From: Dactylonectria macrodidyma
Taxonomy: Eukaryota; Ascomycota; Sordariomycetes; Hypocreales; Nectriaceae
DNA: 64,000 bases
Assembly (NCBI GenBank): GCA_020744425.1
Contig: JAGMUV010000018.1
Location: 806,001-870,000 of the forward strand
Direction of reading: 5' to 3'
How positions within the stretch are numbered: the stretch's first letter is position 1; each line of letters begins with the position of its first letter. Positions 1 to 12,120 of this stretch are shown here, one piece after another. The notes beneath the pieces were generated by a model. The model did no database searches. It had not been told where the DNA came from and saw nothing but the letters and a program-made list of their open reading frames with translations. The position numbers were made by a program, and so were the translations under genes.

Positions 1-51
1 TTTGTGTCTGTCACGTTCTCCATCTTTTCGTCAGTATCTTTCTCCAAAAAA

Positions 52-985
52 ATGGCCATCGACTCACGCGGATACGTTTCTATCGCGGAACTCATCGTAT
101 ACATACCCGCTCTGATTGCCGCGTTCATCGTTTGCTCCCGCCATGGCTTTGCCAGGTCATCCGGCTGGGTCTTCACCATTGTCCTTTGCGTCGTTCGTAT
201 CCTCGGCGGAATTTGTCAGCTCTTGACATACAGCAATCACTCTAGTGGCCTTCTTCAGGCGACAATTATTATCGACTCTATTGGAATATCTCCCTTGCTA
301 CTTGCAACCTTGGGCATGCTCTCTAGATTGTCAGTCATGATTTTGCTGACATCTTGCTATTCACATCATGCATATCCAAATACTAACAAAAGGCTACACC
401 TTTAGCGTCGACTGGATCAGCTTCCACCAATCGTCTCCCTTCAGCGTCAAACAATTTCGTGTCATCCAGCTTCTCATCACAGTGGGACTCATCCTTAGCA
501 TTGTCGGAGGAACAAGCGCGTCACCGTCTCCATCGGGCTCATTCACAATTCAGACAACAAGCAAGATTGGGATCGTCTTGTACATCGTCGCCTTTGTGGC
601 CATGACACTTGTCCTCCTTATTTCATCGGGATCCAGAAGCTCAGTTCCCACTCAGGAACGGCGAGTCCCCGTCATCGTGGCAATTGCATGGCCCTTCATT
701 CTCGCCCGACTTGTCTACTCGGCCATCTGTGTCTTCCTTCCCAGCCACACGTTCTCGATCATCGATGGCAGCGTGCCAGTGTTTGTGTGCATGGCTGTTC
801 TCGAAGAGTTTGTCGTGGTGGCTCTCTATCTACTCTTGGGATTTAACCTCAAAAAACTGGAACCCAGTGAGCAGGGAGCACTCGCGAGTCGCCCGTGGAA
901 ATCAGGACGACGCCGCAACCGCGGTCAGGCTCATCAGACAGAAGGGTCAAGACACCCTCAATCGGGCTTCAATAACACGGTTTAG
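52..985 (+). CDS. Integral membrane protein, DUF7702-like
   Basis: Predicted 285-aa multi-pass membrane protein of unknown function. Two exons: 52-329 and 406-985, with an intron that starts GTCAGT, carries a TACTAAC branch site at 381-387 and ends TTTAG; the reading frame is kept across it. The chosen start is the ATG at 52, because the next residues (MAIDSRGYVSIAELIVYIPA) resemble the usual beginning of this fungal family. Hydrophobic segments alternate with short loops all along the protein, and the C-terminus is basic and polar. The family assignment comes from the overall pattern (N-terminal 'aelivyipal', central 'QLLITVGLILSIVGG') and is from memory. No catalytic motif is seen. Acceptor at 420 would also keep the frame. 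Confidence 0.7.
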
Positions 986-1568
986 GGAATCGTCGGTACT
1001 AGGCTTCTATGGGTCACATATTTGAGGGGAATTTTTGAGTTGTGGCATTATTATCATATGCAATAGTTGGAGTTACTATTGCATGTGACAACAATGCATG
1101 GAGTAGTGGTTCTGTTGCAGCTCAATGTAAAGTACTTTTTCTCATCACTGTCTCAACCAATAAGTGATATATCAGTCATTTTTGTTACTTGGTGAACCAG
1201 TTATGACAACCGCCTGATTCAAGATCAGTTTTATTTCTCTGTGAAATTGGGATTTGCCCCATGTTTATCTGTCAGCCAAGCGTGTTGATAATAATGAACA
1301 AAATCCGCCTGCGTGTAGTAGGGTAGGCAAATCTGCGCTGCCAACCCAGTCCAACCACAAACTGATAACCATGCCAGTGTGGTTGCGGGTGCTATTATCC
1401 GCTACAATGAGCTTAGCCAACTAGAAAGTCTTCTGTATCTGCACTAATTTAAAGCCTATCCCGAACTCAATTGGCCTAGAACTGATAAGACTTCCCCGCA
1501 CCCGCTATCACAGCACCAACTCCTTGATACTTGATAACCATCCCAGGCTGGCTCTCTTCACCCACGCA
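986..1568. other. Intergenic region
   Basis: About 580 bases between a membrane protein gene and a Zn2Cys6 regulator relic. No reading frame with coding character is seen. It presumably holds the 3' end of the first gene and the promoter of the second. Confidence 0.5.
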
Positions 1569-2700
1569 ATGACCTCTTCACACTATAAGATGGACGTCGA
1601 CCAAATCCCAAAGTCAAAGAGAAGGTGCCCAGGCTGCATCGGGTGTAGAATACGGCGCAAGAAATGTAGCGACGAGAAGCCTCATTGCGCGAACTGCCTG
1701 AGGAATGCTATCTTGTGCACTTGGCCAGAACCTGGCAACACGCAGCACGCAGAGATGTTGAGGAGGACGAACCCGACTCAACGGAAGCCAAAGCCTGGTG
1801 TAGCTGCTGTGACATCGACGGCTTCGATTCCAAATACTTCCACATCGAATGTATCGACCCCGAATGGGGTAATCGCCAACTCTCCCGATCGTCCTGATGA
1901 TGAGACCGACACGATCATGGAACTGCTTCGCCTGGTTCCGCGCCCATTGGATCCGCAAACGCTCATGGGAAATCTGCGACAGCCCTTTTCCAGGAGGCTC
2001 TTCCATCACTATCTTCACCGCACAAACAAGGCTCTAGCCATTTGTCAAGGCACGAGAAATCCGTTCGTGGCAGACTTGATCCCCATGGCCATGTCAAACG
2101 ACTTGATTCTTGACCGACTACTCGCCTGCAGCGGCATCCACTATGCAGATCTAGCTGGGAGCCCTGTTGAGCCGACGACATGGCTCCATTACGGCCAGGC
2201 TGCCCAGGGCCAAAATTTTGGTTTGACGCGGCTGGCTGAAGGGCAAGATCATCTCTTGGTCCCTCTCCTCGTCACGGCGATGCTGCTATGTATTGTTGAG
2301 GTAGAATCCCAACCAAGCGATATGTTGTTCTGCCCGCTGACGAGTCTCAGACATTTCGTGCTGACTCTGGCGCCTTTGCGCTTCATCATGTGAGACGGCC
2401 AGCGTGTTGCTCAAAAAGATGCTTCAGCTTCCAAACGGTAAAATTGACGAGGAGACGAGGGCATTTCTGCTGGAACGATATGCCTACGCCATGACGCTCG
2501 CGCACATCACGATGGGCTCTGAGGCAGATGGATGGGTCATCGATGACTTAACACTCGTGTTTCCCACCACCCATAGCTCACCGAGTTCCGGATGTGTCCA
2601 CGAACTGTTCCAGCAAATTCCAAGGGTATCCATTATGGCTCGACAATGGGCTGCGGAGAGTCAGAGTGGAACTGTTTCTGATGACACGATAATCGGGTAC
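1569..2700 (+). pseudogene. Zn(II)2Cys6 transcription factor, 3'-truncated
   Basis: The N-terminus is a classical fungal binuclear zinc cluster: counting from the ATG at 1590, Cys16-x2-Cys19-x6-Cys26-x6-Cys33-x2-Cys36-x6-Cys43, preceded by a basic stretch. Such proteins are nuclear DNA-binding regulators. A Fungal_trans_2-like middle follows (about 1900-2393). The frame then stops at 2391-2393 and resumes in another frame from about 2400 with regulator-like sequence (LLKKMLQLPNGKIDEETRAF). This needs either an intron that I could not place convincingly or a frameshift. At about 2700 the regulator sequence gives way, in the same frame, to an amino-acid permease. The normal C-terminus is therefore missing and the gene is probably not functional as an ordinary regulator. 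The start could be 1569 or 1590. Confidence 0.7.
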
Positions 2701-3904
2701 GAGAGCCCGGACTTCATTGCCAACTGTGCTCCAGAGGCGGTCAACCCGCGGAGAAACATCCCCAAGGCAGTCAAACGTGTGATTTACAGACTCATCATCT
2801 TTTTCATTCTGTCGGTATTTGCCGTGGGCCTGTTGGTTCCGTACGATGATCCGACTATGCGTAAGTTCCCTTTCGCTGTTTCACCCATTGATGCAACTAA
2901 TCAAGAGCATAGTCAGTGCCATTGCATCTGGAAACGGCGTTGCCAAGTCCCCCTTCATCATTGCCATGAACAGACTGGAGATTTCATTCCTCCCCGATCT
3001 CTGTAACGCAGTTGTGTAAGTTCTCAAACATCAGGTTCAAAGTTCAAACTAGTGCTTTTAAAGCACCACCTCAGCATGGAGTTGTACAATCTGCCTCCTA
3101 TTTCAAGTATCCCGGACCATCTTCGGTTTGGTTAAGAATGGCCGTGCTCCCAAGATCTTCGCTCGGTTGATATAGAGTAGTGTGCCAATGCCGGCGCTGA
3201 TCCTTTCGACTGCGGTTGCATCGTTGGCATTCTTGACTTGCGGTACTGCATCGGCGGTTGTTCTCAATTGGTTTATTAACCTTGGATCAACAGCAATCAT
3301 GATTGCTTACATTCTTATGATGGTGCGCATCGAGGCTTTCTTGACATTACGATTGTATGACCCAGTACTAATCTAGTTCATAGGTGGCCAATTTACGATT
3401 CCACAGGGGATTGAAGGTACAGGGGATCGACACCTCAGTCTTGCCATTTAAGAGTAAACTCACGCGTATGTAAAACGGTTTTAGAAACATCGATTCAACT
3501 GCTGACACTCAGTAGCTTATTCGAATTACTTTGCCATCTTCTGGGTCTCTCTCATTCTTATCACAAATGGATATGGTCAGTGCATACACCACGCTACGAT
3601 ACTTCTAGCGCTAACCTTGCCTCAAGATGTTTTTCTCAAGGGCCACTGGAGCTTCTCTGGCTTCTTCACTGCATACTTTACAATTCTCTTCTTCCGTAAG
3701 CTTGACCCGTTGCTCGCAACATTGTTCAATGGGATCATTTTTCAACTCTCAACTGTAGTGGTGATTTTCTTTGGATGGAAGATCGCCAAGAAAACATTAT
3801 TCATCAAGGCAGAGGATATGGATTTCCACGCTGGCTTGGCCGAAGTTGAGGCCTATGAGAATTCTCTGAACTTCAAAGCTCCGGCTTCACGATATGAGAG
3901 GTAA
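2700..3904 (+). pseudogene. Amino-acid permease, 5'-truncated relic
   Basis: This is the C-terminal half of a fungal YAT/GAP-type amino-acid permease. Recognisable blocks in order are NPRRNIPKAVKRV (about 2740), a membrane segment ending VGLLVPYDDPTM, SAIASGNGVAKSPFIIAMNR after an intron (about 2860-2912), RTIFGLVKNGRAPKIFAR (about 3110), GIDTSVLPFKSKLT (about 3425), and a basic C-tail ending at 3904. The introns still have good signals. The first five to six membrane segments are absent, and an in-frame TAG lies just after KIFARLI at about 3175, where intact permeases continue straight into the next membrane helix. The relic follows the regulator relic in frame, so the join looks like a deletion or recombination scar. 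It is not a working transporter. Confidence 0.8.
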
Positions 3905-4103
3905 TATCTCCATTCTCTTGATAAAACTACCATACTAACGATCTTAGGATCATGGACTGGCTCTGGTAGCGAACTTGGGCACAATTTGTTTGGTAGTATC
4001 CGGGTTTTAGGCCTCTTGGTCTCCAAGTAGACTCGATTGCAGACATTCAGAATCCTGGAAAGTATTATTCATTAGGATCTAGATAAAGCAAAAACTAAGG
4101 CCT

Positions 4104-6986
4104 TTATTTCTGAGATTCCAGAAACAAGCGGGCCCTGGATCTCCATTTCACACCTTTCTGGACTATTAGTTTGAACATTGCCTGACCCCTACTCACAGCA
4201 TCGGAGAGCGTCGTGTGGCCACCTCTTTTCTTCGCTCTGCGGTTCGGCCCTTTCTCTAACAGCAGCTTCACAACAGCTTCGTGTCCTCCGAGCGATGCCC
4301 AATAAAATGGCACCATACCATCTTTGTTCTTTGCCTTGGGGTTAGCACCCTCTTCCATCAGAAGCCCCGCCACAGCTACGTGTCCTTTCATAGCAGCGCA
4401 TGCAAGCGGAGTATTCTCGTCTGTATCCTTCGCCTCCAAGTCGGCACCTTTTTCCACCAGCAGCCTTGCGATGGCCTCATGACCTTCGATTGCGGCTATC
4501 AGGAGTGGTGTGTCGCCATTGTTATCCTTGGCCTCGAAGTTAGCGTCCTTCTCTAACAGTAACTTCACAACAGCCTCATGTCCTTCGATTGTAGCCCATA
4601 TTAGCGGTGTGTTGCCGTCCTTGTTCCTTGTCTCTATATCGGCACCCTTCTCCAGAAGCAACGTCACCACAGCCTCGTGACCCTTGATTGCAGCACATGA
4701 GAGCGGTGTATTGGTGTCTCTGTCCATCGCTTCAAGGTTGACGTCTTCCTCCAACAGCAGCCTCGTTACGGCCTCATGGCCCTTGATTGTAGCCCAAAAA
4801 AGTGGCGAATGACCATCTGTGTTCTTAGCTGTGAGATCAGCGCCGTTTTCCACCAACAGCCTCGCAACAGTTTCATGTCCCTTCATCGCAGCATACACTA
4901 GGGGTGTATTGACATCCGTGTCAATCCCTTCAATGTTGGCACCTTTTTCCAGCAGCAAGGCTGCTATTGCCTGATGCCCCTCGATCGCAGCTATTAGGAA
5001 CAACATATCGGCATTTGTGTTCTTTCCCTCAAGAATGGCTCCCTTCTCCAGCAACAGTTTTGCTACAGGCTCATGCCCCTCGATTGCAGCTATTATGAGC
5101 GGTGTGTTGCCATAATTGTCCCTCGCCTCAAGAAGGGCGCCATTCTCAACAAGAACCTGGGCCACAGCTTCACAACCATGATATGCAGCCCAAAATAGTG
5201 GCGTAGCACCATTCTTCTTATCTTTTACCTCGAGGTCGGCGCCTCTCATTACCAACGATCTTACTATAGCCTCATGCCCCTTCATAGAAGCCCACGAGAG
5301 TGGCGTGTTATTGTCTCTGTCTCTGACCTCTAGGCTGGCACCTTCATCTAGAAGGAGTTCCACCACGTCCAAGTGTCCATTGTTTGCGGCGGAGTGTATC
5401 GGTGTCCACCCTTCGTTACTTGATGTATTGACGTCCGCTCCATTTTCAACGAGAAGCTTCACTATATCGATGTGTCCGTTGTATGCAGCAATGTCGATTA
5501 ACGTCCAGCCATCATCATCTCGACTCGACACATCGGCTACATTCTTCAGCCATTCACTAATCACATCCACAAGTCCAAGTCTTGCTGCCTCATGTGGTGT
5601 CCACACCTTACTCTTGTTCGGGCCAGAATCGTTCAATTTCGGGCCTGATCCGAGGCTATGCAGTATTTCGTCGGACCACACGTTCGAATATTGTTGGGTA
5701 GTCAAGCAGGTGATATCTGTTGCCATCCGATTCTCATCCTCGAGAGAACTTCCCTGGGAAGGTGGTACTGACGATCTACGATCGTCAGCAGGTGTTTCAA
5801 GGGCCATAATGGTTGTACTTGCCCACTGTGTACTTCAATTCTAGGAGGCTTTTCTGGGAACCAGGCCCGAATCCACTCATGGAGCACGGCGGCTTCTGAG
5901 TCGAATCTTTGCTCTGGGTCAGGCCTCATTATCGCACGAATGAACGCCTGACCTTCGACGCTGACTTGACAATCATGTAATGAGCTACCAGGAAAGGGTA
6001 TACCAGGGCTGCGTGCGTATTGAAACACGGAGTGAAGATCTTGGAACGGAACCGTCTTTGTCAAGATGAAGAAGGTTGTTACTCCCAAGGCCCACATATC
6101 TGCCGCTCGGTAGCTGAAATCCGACACCCCGGCCTTATCGAACAACTCGGGCGCCATGTATTGGAGGGAGCCGATTACTGCGGTGCTACCGCTAGAAGAA
6201 GTTGCTCCTAGTCTTTTGCTGATGCCGAAGTCTGCGAGTTTGATCCACCAAGTACCTGGTGGTACGGATTCTGGATTTCGATGAATCAAGACGTTCTAAT
6301 CACACGGATGAGATACTTCCAAGTCATGAAATTTGAGGTTTTGAGATTGAAATACCTGAGGCTTTACGTCACGGTGCGCAAAGCCTTCTTTATGCATGAG
6401 AGCCAAGCCTGACAAGATTTGGCTGGTGATCTGGCAACAGTGGTTTTCGGCTAAGGGTGGATGCTCAACAACGTAGGTCTGCAGGTCTCCTGCAGGTAAG
6501 TACTCCATGGCTATGCATAGCGAGTCGTGAGTCTCATACCATCCCAGCATCTTGACGAAGTACCTCGCATACTACTCAGAGTTAGTAGACCATAGGCTCA
6601 CACTGCCAGCCTCGAGTAACCTCGGTCTCGGGTGGAATCGAGACGAATGTTTAAACACGCACCTTATCGTGTGAGAATTTGATGATTGTTTCAAGCTCTC
6701 GGACATATCGTCGTCGTGTACCGCCATCTTCAAGTTGAATAATCTTCACAGCACGCTCGGTATAGCTTCGACTTCCGCTAGCGCATGTCTGCAAAACAAC
6801 GCGCCCTTGGCCGCCACGGCCGAGGAATCGGCTTTGTTTCCAATGTTCCAACCGTTGTGGGGAAGATGGAGGCGCATCAGGGTCATCAAATATGTGGATA
6901 GTGTGGCGCTTGTCCAGCCGCGTCGCCAGCTTATAGTCGCGAAGAATATCTGGAATATCGTTATCCATGGCGAGCATCTTTCCCAC
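4104..6986 (-). CDS. Serine/threonine protein kinase fused to 15 ankyrin repeats
   Basis: Predicted 890-aa protein from four exons: 6663-6986, 6356-6571, 5827-6295 and 4104-5767; the summed length is a multiple of three. Kinase features: glycine loop GRGGQG near residues 56-61, AVK lysine 81, HRD 174-176 with Lys178, Asn181 supplied by the next exon, DFG 202-204, and APE (MAPELF). Near residue 335 the kinase joins the C-terminal part through a 59-nt intron (5768-5826) with a GCTGACG branch site. The C-terminal half has about fifteen 33-residue ankyrin repeats (pattern: GxTPLxxAAxxGHEAVxxLLLEKGADxEAKD). All catalytic residues look present, so it is likely an active kinase using ankyrin repeats as a partner-binding surface. 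If the 59-nt intron is not spliced, two separate proteins would result. Substrate is unknown. Confidence 0.85.
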
Positions 6987-8052
6987 ACTCTACGGCCAGG
7001 TTGAAATGGGGAAAAGATCAAAACGGTACAGAACAAGAAAAGGCGGGGTACAGCCGCTTTATGTTTAAAACAATTCAGTGGCTGCCGACTTCCTGCAGCC
7101 CAGCTGACTAAATCTGGCCCCCAATGTTGGCGACCAACAAGCTGAGACACATGCGACTTTGAACCTCAACTGCCTGTAATATTGATATGATCGATCAATG
7201 CTCTTGCAATGGATTCAAAGATCCTGAGGATTGTTTAAGGACAATATATCTATCTGGATGGTACTCAAACATACCTGTGGCATTTTTGCAATACCGTGAG
7301 ATGTGATGGACACAATGATGAATCTCTGAGGCTATCTTTTCTTAACCCTAGCACAAGCCACTTCATCTGAACTGCAAGCTGAGCTGACCACATGGTGCCT
7401 GAGGCATCAAGCCTTTGAGTATCTTCCAACAAGACCAAGGCCTTTTAACCATTTCAACATAGAGCAAAAATATTTACCATTTTCACCTTCTCCGACAAGC
7501 TGTAGCACACACGACTATTTTCCATAGTGCCGTTAGCACAATTGAGATATTGCCGCAAACGAATCGTTGTGTTGTAGTTGGAAATCACCTCAAAATGATC
7601 CGAGTGAACATTGTTCAGGTGACCTTTAAGCTAGGGCCATAGCTGAAGACACTCGGTGTAACGCCATCGATGATGTGGAGTAGGAGTAGTGCTAGAGTTT
7701 GATAACCTCACTCGAGCGTTGCTGTATCAAGCGTGTCCAAAGCGCGCTACACGGCACCAGGCGATTGCTGGCTAGAACCAAATATCCTCATACGCGCCAA
7801 GGGATGCCAATCATGACGCGACTTCGTCTTGGGGCTTTAAAGTGATAAGCTATGTCACTTAAGGACATGGAAGCCTGGTGCAAGTATACAGTTTAGACCG
7901 CCAAATTGAGCAGGTGACGCTCGCCTTGTGCGCCTTGCAAGGGGGCGTCGCGAACCACATACCCGCATACACCAAAAGATGGACCACGTTGATTGCTTGC
8001 TACGAGTGCTCTAGTAATTTGGTACTGCAACAAAACACACTACAATTCACCA
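6987..8052. other. Intergenic region
   Basis: About 1.07 kb between the divergent kinase-ankyrin gene and a small plus-strand gene. Only short frames without family features are seen. It is expected to hold both promoters; no clear motif stood out. Confidence 0.5.
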
Positions 8053-8491
8053 ATGCCTTTAATACCTACCGAAGACGACAGAAGGATGTCCATTACTTAT
8101 GCCCCTCCAGTGGCAGGTTCTGTTGATGGTCTTGGGCCCTCAAAGACGGCGAATCTGTTCATTACATGGGATGGTATATTCCGCCTGAGACTTATTGCTC
8201 TGACTCACCAATCGATCACGAGCTGCGATGCCGAGCCTTTGACGCTTCCAACATGGCCACCTCTTGGGCAACCACTGCCCATTCGAGAACTGCCGCCTCG
8301 TCGCAAAATCTTCTACATATGGGACTGCGTATATACCCATAAGTCCATCCAAATCATGCGCACGAAAAATTCTGACACATTACTTCCAGTGTTACTGCGG
8401 CCATGGGGGAATGAAAGTCAGTGTCGATCCCTGTCCACGATGCGGAACTCCTCGCTGCCCCAACTGCACCACGGAACGAGTCCGTATCTGA
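8053..8491 (+). CDS. Small Cys-rich (zinc-ribbon-like) protein, copy 1
   Basis: Predicted 125-aa protein from two exons: 8053-8328 and 8390-8491, split by a 61-nt intron (GTATAT donor, CTGAC branch, CAG acceptor). The N-terminal 80 residues have low complexity and no known fold. The last 35 residues hold regularly spaced cysteines: WDCCYCGHGGMKVSV then CPRCGTPRCPNC, ending VRI at the stop. Such C-x2-C pairs usually bind zinc. A second gene at 9952-10483 has the same layout: a PPRRK block, then W-x-C at the splice junction, then the Cys-rich tail. The family looks like the small fungal proteins with a C-terminal double zinc ribbon; the role is unknown. The start could also be 7993 or 8089. A frameshift in the weak N-terminal part cannot be excluded. 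Confidence 0.6.
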
Positions 8492-9951
8492 GCTTCCGCC
8501 CCTGGACTCGCGCATTTGGAAAAAAGAAGGGGTTTTGGGAGTGTATCGGTATTGTTATGGTGCTGGTTCCAGAAATTCTGTGGCACAGGTTGCTCGTACA
8601 CACCGAAGTGATACCATCTCGGAATGGTCGGCACAATGGCAAAAGAACACATTTTCTTTCCCGCACAGACTTTTAGCATTTTCTAGTTGCATTATAGAAT
8701 GAAATTCATATCTAAAAGGATATGTTATTTGTACATTTCCTAACGCTAGGTCCTGATTCTTTCCCCTTCTGAACATACTAAAATAATTATGCCTTTGTCT
8801 TAACGCAAGAACCGTCATCGGTTCGATTGACGGGTTGAACAGCCACCATGAAGGCATTAGTAGCATCGCCATAAGATAACAAGATATTCCGCTGCCTCCT
8901 CGGCCGATCACGGCCAGTGTCGAGGGTGTGCGACATATTTTCATGCCTTGGTCATCAATTATCTATGGGGACCCATTCGCTGACCAGGTCCCGTCGTCAC
9001 TACTGTGTGCCGCAACCATGTTATGAGAAGCAGTGGAAATAGTGTTCTAAACGCGACGTCATACATCATGGTTACAAGGCGCCTCCGGCACTTTGCTGTT
9101 ATTATTTTACGCGTATCCGGGTACGATGACGCGACTAGCAGTAAGCGGTTGTCGCCTGGATTGTCAACTGGAACAACAACTGGACAGATTTACAACCCAA
9201 ACGACACTATTACTTGTTATGAGATTTGGCGACAGAACAAGTCCATACTCATACATTCTGATGTATCTGAGAACCCTTGCTCTGTCATGCGTTGCGAAAC
9301 TAGCCCGGGTCATGTGGCCTCTAAACGACCTCGGGTAGTCTTTACGCACAAGTGTGACAACACTCGCACGATTGTGTTCAACCGTGGGACTCTACAACGC
9401 GGTCCAATAAACGGACTAACCGTCATTTAGCCTTAGCATGTTTTGGCTTCTGTGACGCTGCTATCGTGGAAGGGACTGTTGCGAAAGTGTGATGGCTCGT
9501 GAGTCGCGTCACAGGACACCGATGACGCGCTTACCTTTAAAATGATATACCGCTAATACACAGATCAGGTCAATTAGGTCTATTTTCTAAATTTATTCAT
9601 GCTTTTCTTTCTCTTTCTTCCTTTCGTAATTTCTCTCGAGCTTCGAAATCACCTGTAACCTGCGAAATTTCATTTCCCAGTTGGGAGCATGGCGTTTTGG
9701 AGCTAGACAGTGAGATTCCACTCTAGTGAGGGCGCAATTCGCAAAAGCTGCGCATTTATCACAGCTTGGCATTTCATTAGCGCGTGTGTTATTCTCATGC
9801 GCAGCGGCGCAAAGGCTTTCGCTACGCGGTGGTGTGATATTAGTACGAGTAGCTCAACACGACGGTGCGCAATGAGCCAGATGACCCACATAGACGGAAT
9901 TAAAACTGTGGTGTCTGCCTTTCAAGAAGTGCATCCATTCTTCACTTTCTC
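8492..9951. other. Intergenic region between the two zinc-ribbon-like genes
   Basis: About 1.46 kb. Several frames of 60-140 codons occur on both strands (for example 9005-9430), but none has recognisable domains, plausible introns or coding-like composition. I see no gene here. Confidence 0.4.
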
Positions 9952-10483
9952 ATGATACACAAAATGACTGCAATGTTTCAGTCACTGCAAGGGCCGTGTG
10001 ATCGTTCACCACCATCGCCAATGAGCACAACCCAGAAGATGATGGAACGGAAGCCTGCACCGCCACCCACCCAGAGTCTCCTTCTTGGAGAACCCGGCAC
10101 GCCGCCTGACGAATGCCTCGACCAAGAATCTGATTATTCCCTCTCGTCAATATTGATAGAGCCCCTGCCCTTTCGACAGGTCCCACCTCGCCGCAAGAAA
10201 GTCCTCTGGACCTGCGTAAGTGCCTGCCAAGCCCTACAATAACCTGATACGACGTTAACAAACAACCCTGTAGTGTAGTTGCAGCAGAGAACGCATATCT
10301 ATAAATTATGTTTCATGTCCAAGCTGCAGTACCCCTCGTTGTTGCTACTGTGAGATCAAACAAGTCAGGATCAATCGTTCACAGAGCAACGACTTGAGTG
10401 TGGAAGCGAACTCAACAATGCTAGAAATCATAGGTCAGGAGATGGCATGTTGGGGGGGTCTCAAAACGGAAAATTATTCATAG
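9952..10483 (+). CDS. Small Cys-rich (zinc-ribbon-like) protein, copy 2
   Basis: Predicted 157-aa protein from two exons: 9952-10215 and 10274-10483, with a 58-nt intron (GTAAGT donor, TAG acceptor); the frame is kept. The N-terminal part is Pro-rich and polar (SPPSP, PAPPP). It ends FRQVPPRRKKVLWTC at the splice site. The second exon starts CSC and contains CPSCSTPRCCYC, then VRI, then about 35 extra residues that the copy at 8053 lacks. Intron position, the PPRRK block and cysteine spacing match copy 1, so the two are tandem paralogues. Zinc binding is inferred from the cysteines; function is unknown. The start could be the third codon pair downstream (nearby in-frame ATGs). Confidence 0.62.
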
Positions 10484-11900
10484 ACGTCTAAACACTCAAA
10501 AACCACGTCTAAGCAAGCCTTTTCACGCTACATATCATGCAATCCACTGGGGAGTTCGCTTGAGTGACGATGTATAGGTGTAGGTCGCTAGCTCATTCAT
10601 AGAAAGTTAGATCATCATGCATTATCACATTCTGCATTTGTTCCGCCACATGTCTAGCTCAAGGTTAGTACAAATTCAAGGGCCTGCCTTATAACTTGTC
10701 TCCCGAAAGCGGCGCGTACAGGTAGTGAGAAATATGAGAACCAACGGAGCCTAAGTGAAGGACCATGTTCGTCGGATGCTGGCATAAACTACTACGAGCT
10801 GGAAAATGCGCTGCTCAGTCTTGGTGTGGCGAAGCATTCTTCATTTCACAGCAGGGTGAGAAGCCAAGACCAACAGTCTGTTTGAATGACTGTGGCAATG
10901 CATTACTGCCCTAGGCCTGTTTGTTGCAGCTGCCTAGGGTAGGCTGATTTGCCTGTATCACAAGAAGAGTCAGCCATCGTATTCGGATGAGGGCCCACAT
11001 CGATCGGCCACTCAAAAATACAGCTCAAGCCACATCACGCATCACTTGACGCAGTTCACTTTTCCCTATTCTTGTCCTCGCATTCAAATGAACGAAATGG
11101 TGTCGACAGTTTTCCGGGATTGGCTTCGTAGTTCAGCGTTGGACCTAGATGTTGTATATTACACAAATATTTACAACCTCTCTAACACCGTCCTGTGTGC
11201 TTCCGTTCCGAGTTTGGTAGACTGGCGGTGATTGTGGCTGAGTTGTGGCGATGTTCTTGTGGCAGGCCTCCGGGGGTCCGTGCTTTGTTGGTGCCACTCA
11301 AAACATCACCGCATGTGCTATTTCGTCTGGTTTGTGATTTGATTTTGTGATTGTTTTCACCCCAATCACGTTAGCTACTGCCTTTTTCTCGCCAACTATG
11401 ACAATAAGTCCATTGGTTGAACCGAAATCACCTCTAATGTTTCTCATACACAGTGTGGCATATGGGGGTTTCACAAGCTCCCCTCTGTTGTTCCATCGCG
11501 TTATTAATAGTCCAATAAAATGTTTGCGATGCGGCTTTTCTGGTTTATTTATGCCAATTTCATTCAGTCAATAGCCTTTACTCTTACTCCATGTAAGGCA
11601 GGCCTATTCTTAGTACTGGCCCTGTGTAACATCGATGACCCATCGCCATAAGAACGGTGAGCAAAACTCTGCAATTAATTCCGGGTCATTTTGTCATTAC
11701 TATACACAAGTCCGTCGCTGTCGGTATTATTTTCCTGGTTATGTAGGTACACCTCAATTTGAGAAACGGCAATCTCATCACGAACTGAAATCAACTCTAC
11801 AGTGCCGGCCACGAAAACTCTCAACATGCGGAATCGCGATGTAACCGCTCCTCCGTCATCCGCAAGGCCCTCCTGTGACAAGCGTGTGGAATTCATAATA
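10484..11900. other. Intergenic region
   Basis: About 1.4 kb with no convincing gene. Short frames at 11046-11231, 11347-11574 and 11635-11844 show no family features. Confidence 0.4.
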
Positions 11901-11919
11901 GCCGAGGGTGGACGCAGTC

Positions 11920-12120
11920 GTGATCAGGTGTTGGAGATTGTAAGAGGTTCACGTCAAGGTTATCACGTTGAGGCCGCTCTTCAGGCTGCCGTAACTCAAG
12001 GTGATCGAGAGGCCGTGAAGTAGCTACTAGCTAGTGGAGTCATTATGGACTGTTATCCATGCAGCCTTGGAAGAAGGCCATTCGGAGATTGCGCAAATAT
12101 TGCTCGACTAGGTGGCTTGT
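11920..12120 (+). pseudogene. Ankyrin-repeat gene relic
   Basis: Two damaged ankyrin-like repeats can be read. The first is EAALQAAVTQGDREAVK, a TAG stop at about 12020, then LLASGV in the same frame. The second is IHAALEEGHSEIAQILLD at about 12058-12111, in a different frame and ending in TAG. The consensus ALQxAxxxGxxExVxxLLxxGA is clear in both. The stop and the frameshift show that this is debris of an ankyrin protein gene; no parent gene remains around it. It is unrelated in detail to the ankyrin block at 4.1-5.8 kb. Confidence 0.6.

Noticed and set aside
5305..5844. 179-codon plus-strand frame opposite the ankyrin repeats
   Set aside because: It is the antisense shadow of the repeated ankyrin coding sequence and has only repeated Ser/Leu-rich text.
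9005..9430. 141-codon plus-strand frame between the two zinc-ribbon-like genes
   Set aside because: No recognisable domain, no splice signals, and competing frames of similar length on the other strand.
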